This document shows positions 17,686 through 26,588 of a stretch of DNA of 64,000 nucleotides, piece after piece. The translations under genes were made by a program, and so were the position numbers. This DNA is from Bradyrhizobium canariense (GTDB lineage: Bacteria; Pseudomonadota; Alphaproteobacteria; Rhizobiales; Xanthobacteraceae), in the NCBI RefSeq assembly GCF_018130465.1, contig NZ_JAFCKJ010000010.1, forward strand, positions 186,001 to 250,000, given 5' to 3'. Each line of letters opens with the position of its first letter. The first letter of the stretch is position 1. The notes below the pieces were generated by a model that saw only the letters and a program-made list of their open reading frames with translations, was not told the origin of the DNA and made no database searches.

Positions 17686-18549
17686 ATGGGCGCAGCACCG
17701 GCACCACGGGACGTCACCTCTTACGGGATGGGATTGGCAGCGCCGCTGGCGCTGTTCTTCCTGGTCTTCTTCGTGGCGCCGCTGCTGCAATTGCTATGGC
17801 TCTCGCTGCACAACGACACGGCCGCGCTCCATTGGGGGCTCGGCCAATACCTGCACTTCCTCACCGATCCCTTCAGCCTGAGCGTGCTCGGCTCGACGCT
17901 GCTGCTGGGGGCCGAGGTGACGGCCGTCTGCCTCGTGCTCGGCTTTCCCATCGCCTGGCTCTATCAGCGGGTCGGACCAAAGCTTCAGACCATCATTATC
18001 CTGATCGTGCTGCTGCCGCTTCTCACCAGCGTCGTGGTCCGCACCTTCGCCTGGATCGTCATCCTGGGACGCCAAGGCATCATCAACGCGACGCTGCAAT
18101 CGCTCGGTGTCATCGATACGCCCCTAAAACTTCTCTACACCCAGTTCGGCGTGGTGATCGCGCTGGCGCAGGTGCAGATGCCGCTGATGACGTTACCCCT
18201 GATCACCGCGCTTGGCCGCATCGACTCCAATCTCGACGATGCCTCCTGCTCGCTCGGCGCCGGAAGCTGGCGAACCTTCTTCAGGATCGTGCTGCCGCTG
18301 TCGCTGCCCGGCGTGATCGCCGGCTGCACGCTGACCTATGCCGCCGCCATCACGGCCTTCATCACCCAGTCGCTGATCGGCGGTGGGCAGATGCTGTTCA
18401 TGCCGATGTATCTCTATCAGCAGGCCTCGACGCTGCAGAACTGGCCGTTTGCATCGGCGATCTCGATCATCTTCCTGCTCGCCGTGCTCGCGGTCGTCTC
18501 CGTCTTCACCACGCTCGGGCGCCTGTCGCGCGGCTATGGAGGCGCATGA
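17686..18549 (+). CDS. ABC transporter permease, PotB type
   Basis: 287 residues with six predicted hydrophobic helices and the EAA loop SLGAGSWRTFFRIVLPLSLPG. AGGA precedes the ATG at 17686. It overlaps the following permease gene by four bases. Membrane component of the PotD-like importer. Confidence 0.93.
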   Translation: MGAAPAPRDVTSYGMGLAAPLALFFLVFFVAPLLQLLWLSLHNDTAALHWGLGQYLHFLTDPFSLSVLGSTLLLGAEVTAVCLVLGFPIAWLYQRVGPKLQTIIILIVLLPLLTSVVVRTFAWIVILGRQGIINATLQSLGVIDTPLKLLYTQFGVVIALAQVQMPLMTLPLITALGRIDSNLDDASCSLGAGSWRTFFRIVLPLSLPGVIAGCTLTYAAAITAFITQSLIGGGQMLFMPMYLYQQASTLQNWPFASAISIIFLLAVLAVVSVFTTLGRLSRGYGGA

Positions 18550-19364
18550 TGAGCGGGCGCAAGCGGACCTTGGAAGCCATCAGCTTCGAGTTGGTCATGA
18601 CCGTGATCGCGATCATCGCGCTGATCGTGATCATCGCGCCGTCGCTGGTGGTGCTGATCGTCTCCTTCACCAGCGGCTTCTCGCTGAAATTCCCGCCTCC
18701 CGGCTATTCGCTGCGCTGGTACGCCGAGCTCTGGGATGCCTGGCAGCTGCACTTCGCCGCCAAGAACAGCCTCATCGTCGCGCTGTGGGCGACCGGTCTG
18801 TCCGTCGTGCTCGGCGTCGCGGCCGCGCTGGCGATCTCGCGCTCGCCGAAGCTGTCGGCGCGGCTGCTCGATTCCCTTTTCATGTCACCACTGGTGCTCC
18901 CGGCACTGGCTTTTGGTCTGGCCGCCTTGATGCTGTTCTCGCTGGTCGGCCTGCCGGTGTCGCCGCTGACGCTGGTGATCGGCCACACCGTGGTCTGCGT
19001 GCCCTATGTCGTGCGCAACACGGTTGCGGCGCTGGCCCAGCTCGAACCGACCCTGCTCGAGAGCTCGGCGGTGCTGGGCGCGAGTCGCCTCTACACCTTC
19101 CGCCGCATCGTACTGCCGCTGATCCGGCCAGGCATCATCGCGGGCGCCTTCATCGCCTTCATGTCGTCCTTCGACAACGTGCCGGTGTCGCTATTCCTGC
19201 GCGATGCCGCGACCGACATGCTACCGATCCGGATGTGGCAGGACCTCGAGGGCAAGCTCGACGTCACCATCGCCGCACTGTCGAGCGTGCTGATCATCGC
19301 GACCGTTGTGATGGTCGCGATCATGGAGCGCGTCACGGGACTGTCGCGGCGGCTGACGAACTGA
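18546..19364 (+). CDS. ABC transporter permease, PotC type
   Basis: 272 residues, six hydrophobic helices and the EAA loop VLGASRLYTFRRIVLPLIRPG. ATG 18546 forms ATGA with the PotB-type stop. Second membrane subunit of the importer. Its stop directly abuts the stop of the convergent 5-hydroxyisourate hydrolase gene. Confidence 0.93.
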   Translation: MMSGRKRTLEAISFELVMTVIAIIALIVIIAPSLVVLIVSFTSGFSLKFPPPGYSLRWYAELWDAWQLHFAAKNSLIVALWATGLSVVLGVAAALAISRSPKLSARLLDSLFMSPLVLPALAFGLAALMLFSLVGLPVSPLTLVIGHTVVCVPYVVRNTVAALAQLEPTLLESSAVLGASRLYTFRRIVLPLIRPGIIAGAFIAFMSSFDNVPVSLFLRDAATDMLPIRMWQDLEGKLDVTIAALSSVLIIATVVMVAIMERVTGLSRRLTN

Positions 19365-19700
19365 TCAGGCGCCGCGGAACAGCGAATAGCCCCAGCGCGT
19401 GAATTTCAGCGGCAGATGAAAATGCTCGTTGACATCCTTGATGCGAAAGCGGAACGGCGTCACCGTGAGAAAACCGTCGCGCTCGCCAAAGAACTCGCCG
19501 AGATGAAACAGGACTTCGTACTCTCCCGCCGTCACACCAGCGCCCTGGGCAATAGGATGATCGAGCACGCCATTTGCGCCGAGCCGCCCGTCGGCGATGC
19601 GCGAGGAGTCCGGATCGATCCGCCATATCTCGACGCGCAGCCCCTGCGCCGGACGCCCGCTCGCCACGTCGACCGCGTGAATGGAAATACCGCCTGCCAC
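19365..19700 (-). CDS. uraH: 5-Hydroxyisourate hydrolase (transthyretin-related protein)
   Basis: 111 residues, the normal length. The enzyme hydrolyses 5-hydroxyisourate to OHCU in urate breakdown. Catalytic-type residues His8 (SIHAVD), Arg39 (DGRLG) and His95 (HFHLPL) are in place. The C-terminal tetrapeptide, usually YRGS, is FRGA here, a conservative but uncommon ending. The GTG start is supported by a strong GGGAGGG six bases upstream. Only 26 bases separate it from the divergent MFS gene, so its promoter must lie within or beside that coding region. No urate oxidase or OHCU decarboxylase gene is in the window. Confidence 0.9.
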   Translation of the reverse strand: MAGGISIHAVDVASGRPAQGLRVEIWRIDPDSSRIADGRLGANGVLDHPIAQGAGVTAGEYEVLFHLGEFFGERDGFLTVTPFRFRIKDVNEHFHLPLKFTRWGYSLFRGA

Positions 19701-19726
19701 AATGTCCCTCCCGTAAGCGCGCCGCT

Positions 19727-20923
19727 ATGTTAGACGGAAACACGCCCATTCGGCCAGCGCCCGCGCTGCTCCCCGCCCTGACGGCGATGACCTCGCTTCA
19801 GGCCATCGTCGCCCTCGCTTTGTTCGCGCCCGGCGTGGTGGCGCCGCGTGCCCATATCGAGGTCTGGCAACTCTCGATGTTCTCATGCGCTGTGTTCGCG
19901 GTCGGCATCCCCGCATCGTTCTGGGGCGGCGGCTTCATCGCCCGGCTCGGCTCGCTGCGGATCGCAAGCCTTTGCGCCACGGCCATCGTCGTCGGCATGG
20001 CGCTGGCCTCGCTTGGATCGACCGCCGCGCTGCTGGCCGCAGGGCTGTGTCTCGGTCTTGCCATGGGTCCGGAGACGCCGGCCAGCGCGGCGCTGCTGGC
20101 GCGGCTCGTGACCGCCGAACGGCGCGCCTTTGTGTTCTCGGTGCGCCAGACCGGCAACCAGATCGGCGCCGTCTGCGGCTCGCTGGCGTTGCCCGCCATC
20201 GCCATCGCGTTCGGGCCGGCCTGGTGCTATGCGGCCGTCGGTGCCTGCGCGCTGCTGGCGATCGTTTTTTTCGAGTGGCTGCGGCCGGCCTATGCCGGCA
20301 AGATCGTGCCGCCGCCGAAGCTCGATCTGCGCGCGCGGCTGGCACTGGTGACCGCGGACCGGCAGATCGCGATGCTGGCGCTGGCCTCGATGCCGTTCAG
20401 CGCCATGCAGGTCTCGCTCAACACGGTCTTCGTCACGCTCGGCACGCGCGAACTGGGGCTTAGCCACATCGAGGCCGGCCTGGCGCTCGCCTGCGCGCAA
20501 GCTGGCGGCCTCGTCGGCCGGCTCGGCTGGGGCTATGTCGCGATGCGCTTCGAAGCCTCGCGCATGGTGCTCGTCGTCATCGGCCTCGGCATGGCCTTCT
20601 GCGCCGCGCTGCTGGGCCTCGACGGCGCATCGCTCGGTCGCACCGGTCAATTTACGATCGCAGCCCTGTTCGGCCTGACGGCATCGGGCTGGAACGGTGT
20701 CTTCATCGCCGAGATCGCCCGCCTCGCCCCGCAGGACCGGATCGGCGAAACCACCGGCGCGGTGCTGACGGCGTCCTATATGGGCCTGCTGGCCGCTCCG
20801 GCGCTGGTGTCGATCGTCGATGGCGCAGCCAATCTCGGCGTGGCTTTCTTCACCTTGGCGTGCCTTGCCCTGTGCGGCACATTGGCGCTGATCTGGGGAG
20901 GCCATGACAGAGCGAGAAAATAG
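19727..20923 (+). CDS. Major facilitator superfamily transporter
   Basis: 398 residues with about twelve hydrophobic helices, an acidic/basic loop after helix 2 and the half-repeat RLGWGYVAMRFEASR around the middle loop. It resembles the CynX/NimT-type branch. ATG 19727 is chosen to include the first helix; a later ATG (19787) would cut into it. It overlaps the following amidase gene by 20 bases, so it probably imports that amidase's substrate, or exports its product. Confidence 0.85.
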   Translation: MLDGNTPIRPAPALLPALTAMTSLQAIVALALFAPGVVAPRAHIEVWQLSMFSCAVFAVGIPASFWGGGFIARLGSLRIASLCATAIVVGMALASLGSTAALLAAGLCLGLAMGPETPASAALLARLVTAERRAFVFSVRQTGNQIGAVCGSLALPAIAIAFGPAWCYAAVGACALLAIVFFEWLRPAYAGKIVPPPKLDLRARLALVTADRQIAMLALASMPFSAMQVSLNTVFVTLGTRELGLSHIEAGLALACAQAGGLVGRLGWGYVAMRFEASRMVLVVIGLGMAFCAALLGLDGASLGRTGQFTIAALFGLTASGWNGVFIAEIARLAPQDRIGETTGAVLTASYMGLLAAPALVSIVDGAANLGVAFFTLACLALCGTLALIWGGHDRARK

Positions 20924-22277
20924 CGCACGCGAGATAGCGGCCGACGTCACGGCGAGACGGACGAGCGCAGTCGAGACCGCCAAGGCCGCGCTCGGCCGCA
21001 TCGAGGCAGCCAAGGCGTTGAACGCGGTGGTGACGATCGATCCCGCGCGCACGCTTGCCGATGCCACGGCGGTCGATGATCGCCTGCGCGCAGGCGAGAC
21101 AATGCCGCTCGCCGGTGTCCCCGTCGTCGTCAAGGACAACATCTGGGTCGGCGGCTGGCGTATCACGCAAGGCTCGCGCCTGTTCGCCGATTTCATAGCG
21201 CCACGGGATGCCGTTGCGATCGAGCGGCTGCGCAACGCCGGCGCCGTGGTCGTCGGCATCGGCGCAACATCCGAGTTCGCCTGCAAGGGCCTCACCACCT
21301 CGCCGCTGTTCGGCCCCACGCGGCATCCGCTCGATCCCGCGCTGACGCCGGGCGGCTCATCGGGCGGGCCGGCAGCGGCGGTCGCGGCCGGACTTGTGCC
21401 GCTCGCAATCGGCACCGACGCGGGCGGCTCCAGCCGCAGGCCGCCGGCCCACGTCGGTGTCGCCGGCTTCAAGCCGTCCTACGGTGCGATCCCCTATGGG
21501 CCTGGCTTTGCCGAGCCGTTTTTCGGACTGTCCGTCATTGCACCGATCGCCGCCACCGTCGCCGATGTCACGCTTGCGTTCGAAGCCATGGCCGGTGTCG
21601 ATCCGCGCGACCCGGATTCCGCGGGTATCGCACAAGAGGCGGATGACCCGGCCAGCCTGCGCATCGCGTTCTCGCCGCGCCTGGGATTGGACGTCGCGGT
21701 CGACGACGTCGTCGCCGACGGACTTGCTGCTGCCGCGGAGTGCCTTTCCACCGCCGGCCTGCGCATCGTGCGGCGTGATCCCGTCTGGCCGGCGGGCGCG
21801 ACGGAAGAGGCCATCATGCCGCTTCAGCACGCGGGCCTCGCCGCGCTCCATGGCGACGCCTTCCGCAGGGATCCGAGCGTGTTCGATCCCGATATCGCGA
21901 AGCAGATCGAACGCGGGCTGTCCTGGTCGGGCCCGGACGTTGCCGGCGCGCTGGTTGCGAGCACCGCGATCGCCAGCGCGTTCGCGGCCTTCTTCACCGA
22001 CATCGACCTGCTGCTGGCGCCGACCGTCCCCTGCGTCCCCTGGCCGTTGACCCAGCTTGGACCTGACACGATCGGCGGCCGCCCGGCGAGCCCGCGCGCG
22101 CATGCCGTATTCACGCCCTTCGTCAATCACGCCCGGGTTCCCGCTATCTCCATTCCCTGCGGGACTGACGCAGCTGGACTTCCCTACGGTCTGCAGCTGA
22201 TCGCCCGGCGCGGCCAGGATCGAACTCTGCTGCGGGCCGCGCTGTACGTCGAGACGCTTCTTCGGGACGACGCCTAA
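20904..22277 (+). CDS. Amidase-signature family amidase (AtzE/GatA-like)
   Basis: 457 residues with Lys77 in VVVKDN, cis-Ser152 in GGSSGGP and nucleophile Ser176 in GTDAGGSSRRP. A GGGAGG ribosome site lies within the end of the MFS gene. It shares the operon with that carrier. Distinct from the other amidase at 14018 in length and core sequence. It ends by overlapping the convergent SDR gene by four bases. Confidence 0.92.
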   Translation: MTERENSAREIAADVTARRTSAVETAKAALGRIEAAKALNAVVTIDPARTLADATAVDDRLRAGETMPLAGVPVVVKDNIWVGGWRITQGSRLFADFIAPRDAVAIERLRNAGAVVVGIGATSEFACKGLTTSPLFGPTRHPLDPALTPGGSSGGPAAAVAAGLVPLAIGTDAGGSSRRPPAHVGVAGFKPSYGAIPYGPGFAEPFFGLSVIAPIAATVADVTLAFEAMAGVDPRDPDSAGIAQEADDPASLRIAFSPRLGLDVAVDDVVADGLAAAAECLSTAGLRIVRRDPVWPAGATEEAIMPLQHAGLAALHGDAFRRDPSVFDPDIAKQIERGLSWSGPDVAGALVASTAIASAFAAFFTDIDLLLAPTVPCVPWPLTQLGPDTIGGRPASPRAHAVFTPFVNHARVPAISIPCGTDAAGLPYGLQLIARRGQDRTLLRAALYVETLLRDDA

Positions 22278-23035
22278 AACTGCACACCACGTGTCAGGGC
22301 GCCGTCGACGACGAGATTTGTCCCCGTGATGAAGCTTGCTGCGCGACTGGCGAGAAACACGGCGGCGTTGGCCATCTCTTGCGGCGTCCCCATCCGCCCC
22401 GTCGGATTGAGGGCTAGCGCGGTCTTGTAGAGCTCGGGATTGTTGTCCTTGATCATGTTCCAGACCCCGCCCTCGAAATAGGTATTGCCCGGCGAGACCG
22501 AGTTGGCGCGGATGCCTTTGCCGGCGAGCTGGCTGGCGAGGCCCTGGGTGTAGTGGATGATCGCCGCCTTGAAGGTACCGTAGGGACCTGCCGCGAAATC
22601 GACCTCGCGCCCGGAAACGCTGGAGATCGTGACGATCGCGCCGGCCTTGCTCTTCTCAAGATAGGGCATGGCCGCATTCACCAGCCGGACCGTGCCCATC
22701 ATGTCGGTCGAAAATTCCTTCTCCCAGCTTTCGTCGTCCTGCCCGATCGCGAGCGCGCTGACATTGGCGACGACGACGTCGATGCCGCCGAGTTTGGCCG
22801 CCATATCGCCGACCCAGGCTTTTAGCGCGGCACCGTCGGAGACGTCGACCGCGCCACCAAAAGCCGCGACGCCCTTGGCCTTCAGCGCGGCGACCGTGCT
22901 CTCAACCTCGGCCTGATTGCGGGAGCAGACACCAACGTCGGCGCCTTCTGCTGCAAACGTTTCAGCGATCGCCCGGCCGATGCCCTTGGTGCTGCCGGTG
23001 ATGAGAACTTTGGCGCCCTTGAGTCCGAGATCCAT
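22274..23035 (-). CDS. Short-chain dehydrogenase/reductase
   Basis: 253-residue classical SDR: cofactor motif TGSTKGIG (14-21), ANVSA in place of NNAG, catalytic Ser in TISSVSG and Tyr-x3-Lys in YGTFK. AGAGGAAA precedes the ATG. It is the last gene of the amide operon, 51 bases after the nitrilase gene; it may reduce or oxidise an aldehyde/hydroxy product released there, or could be an independent passenger. Confidence 0.9.
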   Translation of the reverse strand: MDLGLKGAKVLITGSTKGIGRAIAETFAAEGADVGVCSRNQAEVESTVAALKAKGVAAFGGAVDVSDGAALKAWVGDMAAKLGGIDVVVANVSALAIGQDDESWEKEFSTDMMGTVRLVNAAMPYLEKSKAGAIVTISSVSGREVDFAAGPYGTFKAAIIHYTQGLASQLAGKGIRANSVSPGNTYFEGGVWNMIKDNNPELYKTALALNPTGRMGTPQEMANAAVFLASRAASFITGTNLVVDGALTRGVQF

Positions 23036-23086
23036 GGTCGGTTTCCTCTTCTTTGTTTAGCTCCGTAGATCGCATTCGCCACCAGG

Positions 23087-24826
23087 TCAGTAGTTGCTCG
23101 CAGCCGCCTTGACCAGGCCGCGATAGCTGTGCGGCATGCGCATCGAGACCAGGTCCTTTCGCCGCACCACGTTGGTCGGATAGACGCTGTCGAGATTGCC
23201 GGTGTCGACCAGCGCCGTGGCAAGGCCTGTGCCGTTGGCAACGATCGCTTCCCGGCGCGGAAATTCGAATGTGTCCGGCCCGAACACGCCGCTCAGACCG
23301 GGATAGCCGCGCTCGGGATCGATAACGTTGGCGAAGGCAAGGAAGACGTTGTTCTCGCCGGCGCGCACCCGGAAGTGATGCCAGTGGTGCGGATCGGCTC
23401 CCGTCGGAATAGAGCCTGGCTGGATTACCTCCGTGCCCGCGTGCGACGAGCTGAAGCGCCCCTTGATCGCCGCGGGGCAGACGATGAGATCGCAGCCGCG
23501 AAGTGCGAGCACTCGCCCCGCTTCCGGGAACGATGCGTCGTGGCCGATCAACATCCCGATGCGACCGATCGGCGTGTCGACAACGCTCCATCCGGCACCG
23601 GCGGTTGCCCAGCTTCTCTCGTCAGCCGCGAGGTGCGTCTTGCGATAAATCGATATCTTTCCGTCAGGCGCGACGAGGCATGCGCTGTTGTGGAGCACAT
23701 CTCCGTCACGCTCGGCCAGTCCGCAGACAAGGTAGACACCGAACTCGCCTGCGATACTGCGCAGGCGGTCTGTCGCGGGTCCCGGTATCGACTGCGCCGA
23801 TTTCGCGGGATCGGCAAGGCCCGTCACCGCCAACTCCGGGAAGACGACAAGTTCGGCGCCTTCCGCCTTGGCCGCCCGCGCCTGCGCTTCGATCTGCCGT
23901 AGATTTTGAACGACGTCGTCGACAGGGGCGAATTGCGCAACGCTGACTCGCGAGGTCTTTCCGGGCGGCCAGGGCTCGTGCTCGTAGAGACCGAAAAAAT
24001 CGTGTGGGTTCCAGCTGAAGGTATCGGTAAGCAGCTCCGGATAGAGCTCCGGCCGCCGCTGCGCGAACACGGTCTCGCCGAGGACGCGGCGCGCGCGCGC
24101 GGCATCGAGATCGATCTCCGACAGCAGGACTCCGTCACCCTTGTCGAGCACGGCGCTCACCTGCCCGTCTGGCGCTATCACGCAGCTGCCGCCGCTGAAC
24201 TGCACGGTGCGCTCCAGCCCCCATCGATTGCTTTCAACGACGTAGCAGCCGTTCTCGAAGGCGCGGCTGATCCAGTACGGTGCTGGCGTGCGCTCGGCCA
24301 GCCAGTTCGAGATGTGACAGATGACGTCGGCGCCCCCGAGCGCCATCAGCCGCGCGGTTTCCACGAAGTGGATGTCCATGCAGATCAGCAGTGCAACGCG
24401 CCCAATCGGCGTTTCGAACACCTGATTGTGCAGATCGCCCGCCGCCGCCCATTTCGGCTCGGAAATATATGGATGCGTCTTGCGATGGCGGCCAACCACG
24501 CCATCAGGCCCGATCAGCACCGCCGTGTTGAAGTAGATACCGTCCTCGTCGACCTCCGGCATGCCGATGACGATATGGCAATCATGCTTGCGCGCCAGCG
24601 CCGCAAAGCGATTGGTCGTCGGCCCCGGGACCTTCTCGACGAACGGCCCGACCTCGGCACGGTCGAACCAGCAATAGCCCGTGGTTCCCATTTCCGGCGT
24701 GACGATGAGCCTGGCGCCGGCCGTCGCCGCCTGCTCGCAGAGCTCGAGCAGGCGTGCAATGTTCTGCTCCTTCTCGAACATGGTCGGCTCGAACTGAACG
24801 GCGGCGACTTTGTGGATGGTGGACAT
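23087..24826 (-). CDS. Tandem nitrilase-superfamily (carbon-nitrogen hydrolase) protein with one degenerate domain
   Basis: 579 residues made of two C-N hydrolase domains. Domain 1 (about 5-280) has the whole triad: Glu45 in TPEMGTTGY, Lys116 in RHRKTHP and Cys149 in LLICMD. Domain 2 (about 293-570) keeps Glu331 in FPELAVTG and Lys396 in IYRKTHL, but the nucleophile position reads MLIGHD, with Gly428 in place of cysteine. Domain 2 therefore should be inactive and may be structural or regulatory. Family members cleave nitriles, amides or N-carbamoyl compounds. Start ATG 24826 lies 13 bases after the formamidase stop; operon context suggests an amide or N-carbamoyl substrate. Confidence 0.92.
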   Translation of the reverse strand: MSTIHKVAAVQFEPTMFEKEQNIARLLELCEQAATAGARLIVTPEMGTTGYCWFDRAEVGPFVEKVPGPTTNRFAALARKHDCHIVIGMPEVDEDGIYFNTAVLIGPDGVVGRHRKTHPYISEPKWAAAGDLHNQVFETPIGRVALLICMDIHFVETARLMALGGADVICHISNWLAERTPAPYWISRAFENGCYVVESNRWGLERTVQFSGGSCVIAPDGQVSAVLDKGDGVLLSEIDLDAARARRVLGETVFAQRRPELYPELLTDTFSWNPHDFFGLYEHEPWPPGKTSRVSVAQFAPVDDVVQNLRQIEAQARAAKAEGAELVVFPELAVTGLADPAKSAQSIPGPATDRLRSIAGEFGVYLVCGLAERDGDVLHNSACLVAPDGKISIYRKTHLAADERSWATAGAGWSVVDTPIGRIGMLIGHDASFPEAGRVLALRGCDLIVCPAAIKGRFSSSHAGTEVIQPGSIPTGADPHHWHHFRVRAGENNVFLAFANVIDPERGYPGLSGVFGPDTFEFPRREAIVANGTGLATALVDTGNLDSVYPTNVVRRKDLVSMRMPHSYRGLVKAAASNY

Positions 24827-24839
24827 GATCCGGCCGGCT

Positions 24840-25829
24840 TCAAACGAGAAAGGATTTCTTGATGGAGGCGCCGAGCGTGTATTTCGGATCGACCATGTTG
24901 CCGAGCCGGACACGACCTGCCTGGGTCAGGAGCATGTAGGCGTCGATCTCGTCGAAACCGTAGTCGGTCGCCATCCAGCGGCAGAGCTCGCGATAAGCAA
25001 TGCGGGCCGCATCCTCCATTGGCCGCGCGGAGCCGATGGTCATGATGAAATCCCTGGTCTCGAGCCGCGGCCAGGCGATGGTCCAGTTCTTGATCAGGTC
25101 GATCTGCACCGTGGTCACGGTCGGATGCTCGATGGCGACGCCGCAGAGCTCGCCATCGCCCTGCGCTGCGTGACAATCGCCGAGATAGAGCAGCGCGCCC
25201 TTGGTGTTGACCGGCAGATAGATAACGGCGCCGACGCCGACATCCGGCAGGTCCATATTGCCGCCGTAATAGTCCGGAACCAGCGACGAGATCGCCTCGA
25301 TTTCGGGGGACGTGCCGATCGTGCCGATGAACGGCTCATAAGGCAGCGTGATCTTGTCGTTCCACTTGGTTCCGGTCTTCGCGTCGATCACGAGCTTCTT
25401 CACCCGCTCCGGCAGCGCCGGGTTGAGCAGCGCGGTCTGCCCGGTCGAGACAAGGCCGCCGAAGTCCGGCATGACTACGGTGGTGCCGCACGGCTGCGGC
25501 CCGCGCGGCACGATATTTTCAATATAGACAGCGAGCACGTCGCCTTTCTCGGCGCCGTTGACGTGGATCGGTCCGTTCTGCGGATTGAGGAATGGAAAAT
25601 TGAGGATCTTCGACGGGCTGTCGGTTTCGTGCTTGATCGCACCCTCGAAGGCGTCATGGGTCTCGGCGGCGACCACGGCACCGGGATCGACCGTCAGCAC
25701 CGGCTTCACATAGGGGCCGTAGACATAATGATACTTGCCCTGCTCGCTCTCCGTGATGGTGTACTGCTTGCCGCGTTCGCCCTTGGCGACGCCTTTGCGT
25801 GCCATGATGGAAGTGTCTTGCCAGGCCAT
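24840..25829 (-). CDS. fmdA: Acetamidase/formamidase (FmdA/AmdA family)
   Basis: 329 residues of the zinc-dependent FmdA_AmdA family, which hydrolyses formamide or short amides to the acid plus ammonia. Recognisable segments include DPGAVVAAETHDAF, GPIHVNGAEKGDVL and LYLGDCHAAQGDGE with the metal-site Asp/His. An AAGGAGAA ribosome site precedes the ATG. Placed directly after a branched-chain/amide-type importer, as in the fmd gene cluster of Methylophilus, so the importer likely carries short-chain amides. Confidence 0.93.
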   Translation of the reverse strand: MAWQDTSIMARKGVAKGERGKQYTITESEQGKYHYVYGPYVKPVLTVDPGAVVAAETHDAFEGAIKHETDSPSKILNFPFLNPQNGPIHVNGAEKGDVLAVYIENIVPRGPQPCGTTVVMPDFGGLVSTGQTALLNPALPERVKKLVIDAKTGTKWNDKITLPYEPFIGTIGTSPEIEAISSLVPDYYGGNMDLPDVGVGAVIYLPVNTKGALLYLGDCHAAQGDGELCGVAIEHPTVTTVQIDLIKNWTIAWPRLETRDFIMTIGSARPMEDAARIAYRELCRWMATDYGFDEIDAYMLLTQAGRVRLGNMVDPKYTLGASIKKSFLV

Positions 25830-25859
25830 TGCTGTTCTCCTTGGTTGGGCGTCTTTTTT

Positions 25860-26588
25860 TCAAACCGCCAGATGGCGGCGCATCTCCGCCTCGTCGTCGA
25901 GCGCGCTGCGGTCGAGGCTTGCGACGATGCGTCCCTTGTCCATGACGTAGCAGCGCTGCGCCATGGCGCGGATCATGTCGAGATTCTGCTCGACCAGGAT
26001 GATGGTAACGCCGGTCCTGCGATTGAGCTCGACCATGTTGCGTGCGATGTCCTGGACGATGTTGGGCTGGATGCCTTCGGACGGTTCGTCCAGCAAGATG
26101 AGATTCGGATCTGCAATCAGCACCCGTCCGATCGCGAGCTGTTGCTGCTGGCCGCCGGACAAGGTGCCGGCGCGCTGGGTCCAGCGCTCGCCGAGGATTG
26201 GAAACGCCTCGAGGATCTTGCGTCGGCCCGCTTCGGGAATGCCGCCGCCCCTGATCGCGGCACCGACGGCGACGTTCTCGCCAACGGTCAACCGGGGAAA
26301 CACATCGCGCCCCTGCGGCACGTAGCCCATGCCGAGGCGTGCCCGCTTGTGCGCGGGCAACGAATCCACCGCCTCGCCGCGATAGACGATCGAGCCGCTC
26401 ATCGCCGGCACCAGCCCGATCAGACTCTTCATCAGCGTTGATTTCCCGACGCCGTTGCGTCCGATGACGGCAACGATCTCGCCTTCCCGTACCTCGATCT
26501 CGAGGCCCTGGAGCACCGGCTTGCCGCCATAACCGGCGCGCAGGCCCAGCGTCGAGAGGATCACCTCCTTGCGCGGCATATCAAGCAT
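25860..26588 (-). CDS. ABC transporter ATPase, LivF/UrtE/FmdF type
   Basis: 242 residues: GRNGVGKST, LSGGQQQQLAIGRVL, LILLDEPSEGIQPNIV and the VEQN switch typical of LivF/UrtE. ATG 26588 is chosen because GGGGCAGG lies upstream; ATG 26579 is an alternative three codons on. It overlaps the partner ATPase gene by eight bases. One of two ATPases for the amide importer. Confidence 0.93.
   Translation of the reverse strand: MLDMPRKEVILSTLGLRAGYGGKPVLQGLEIEVREGEIVAVIGRNGVGKSTLMKSLIGLVPAMSGSIVYRGEAVDSLPAHKRARLGMGYVPQGRDVFPRLTVGENVAVGAAIRGGGIPEAGRRKILEAFPILGERWTQRAGTLSGGQQQQLAIGRVLIADPNLILLDEPSEGIQPNIVQDIARNMVELNRRTGVTIILVEQNLDMIRAMAQRCYVMDKGRIVASLDRSALDDEAEMRRHLAV

Noticed and set aside
19883-21472. 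529-codon reverse open frame
   Set aside because: Lies opposite the MFS and amidase genes; translation is Arg/Ala-rich without domains.
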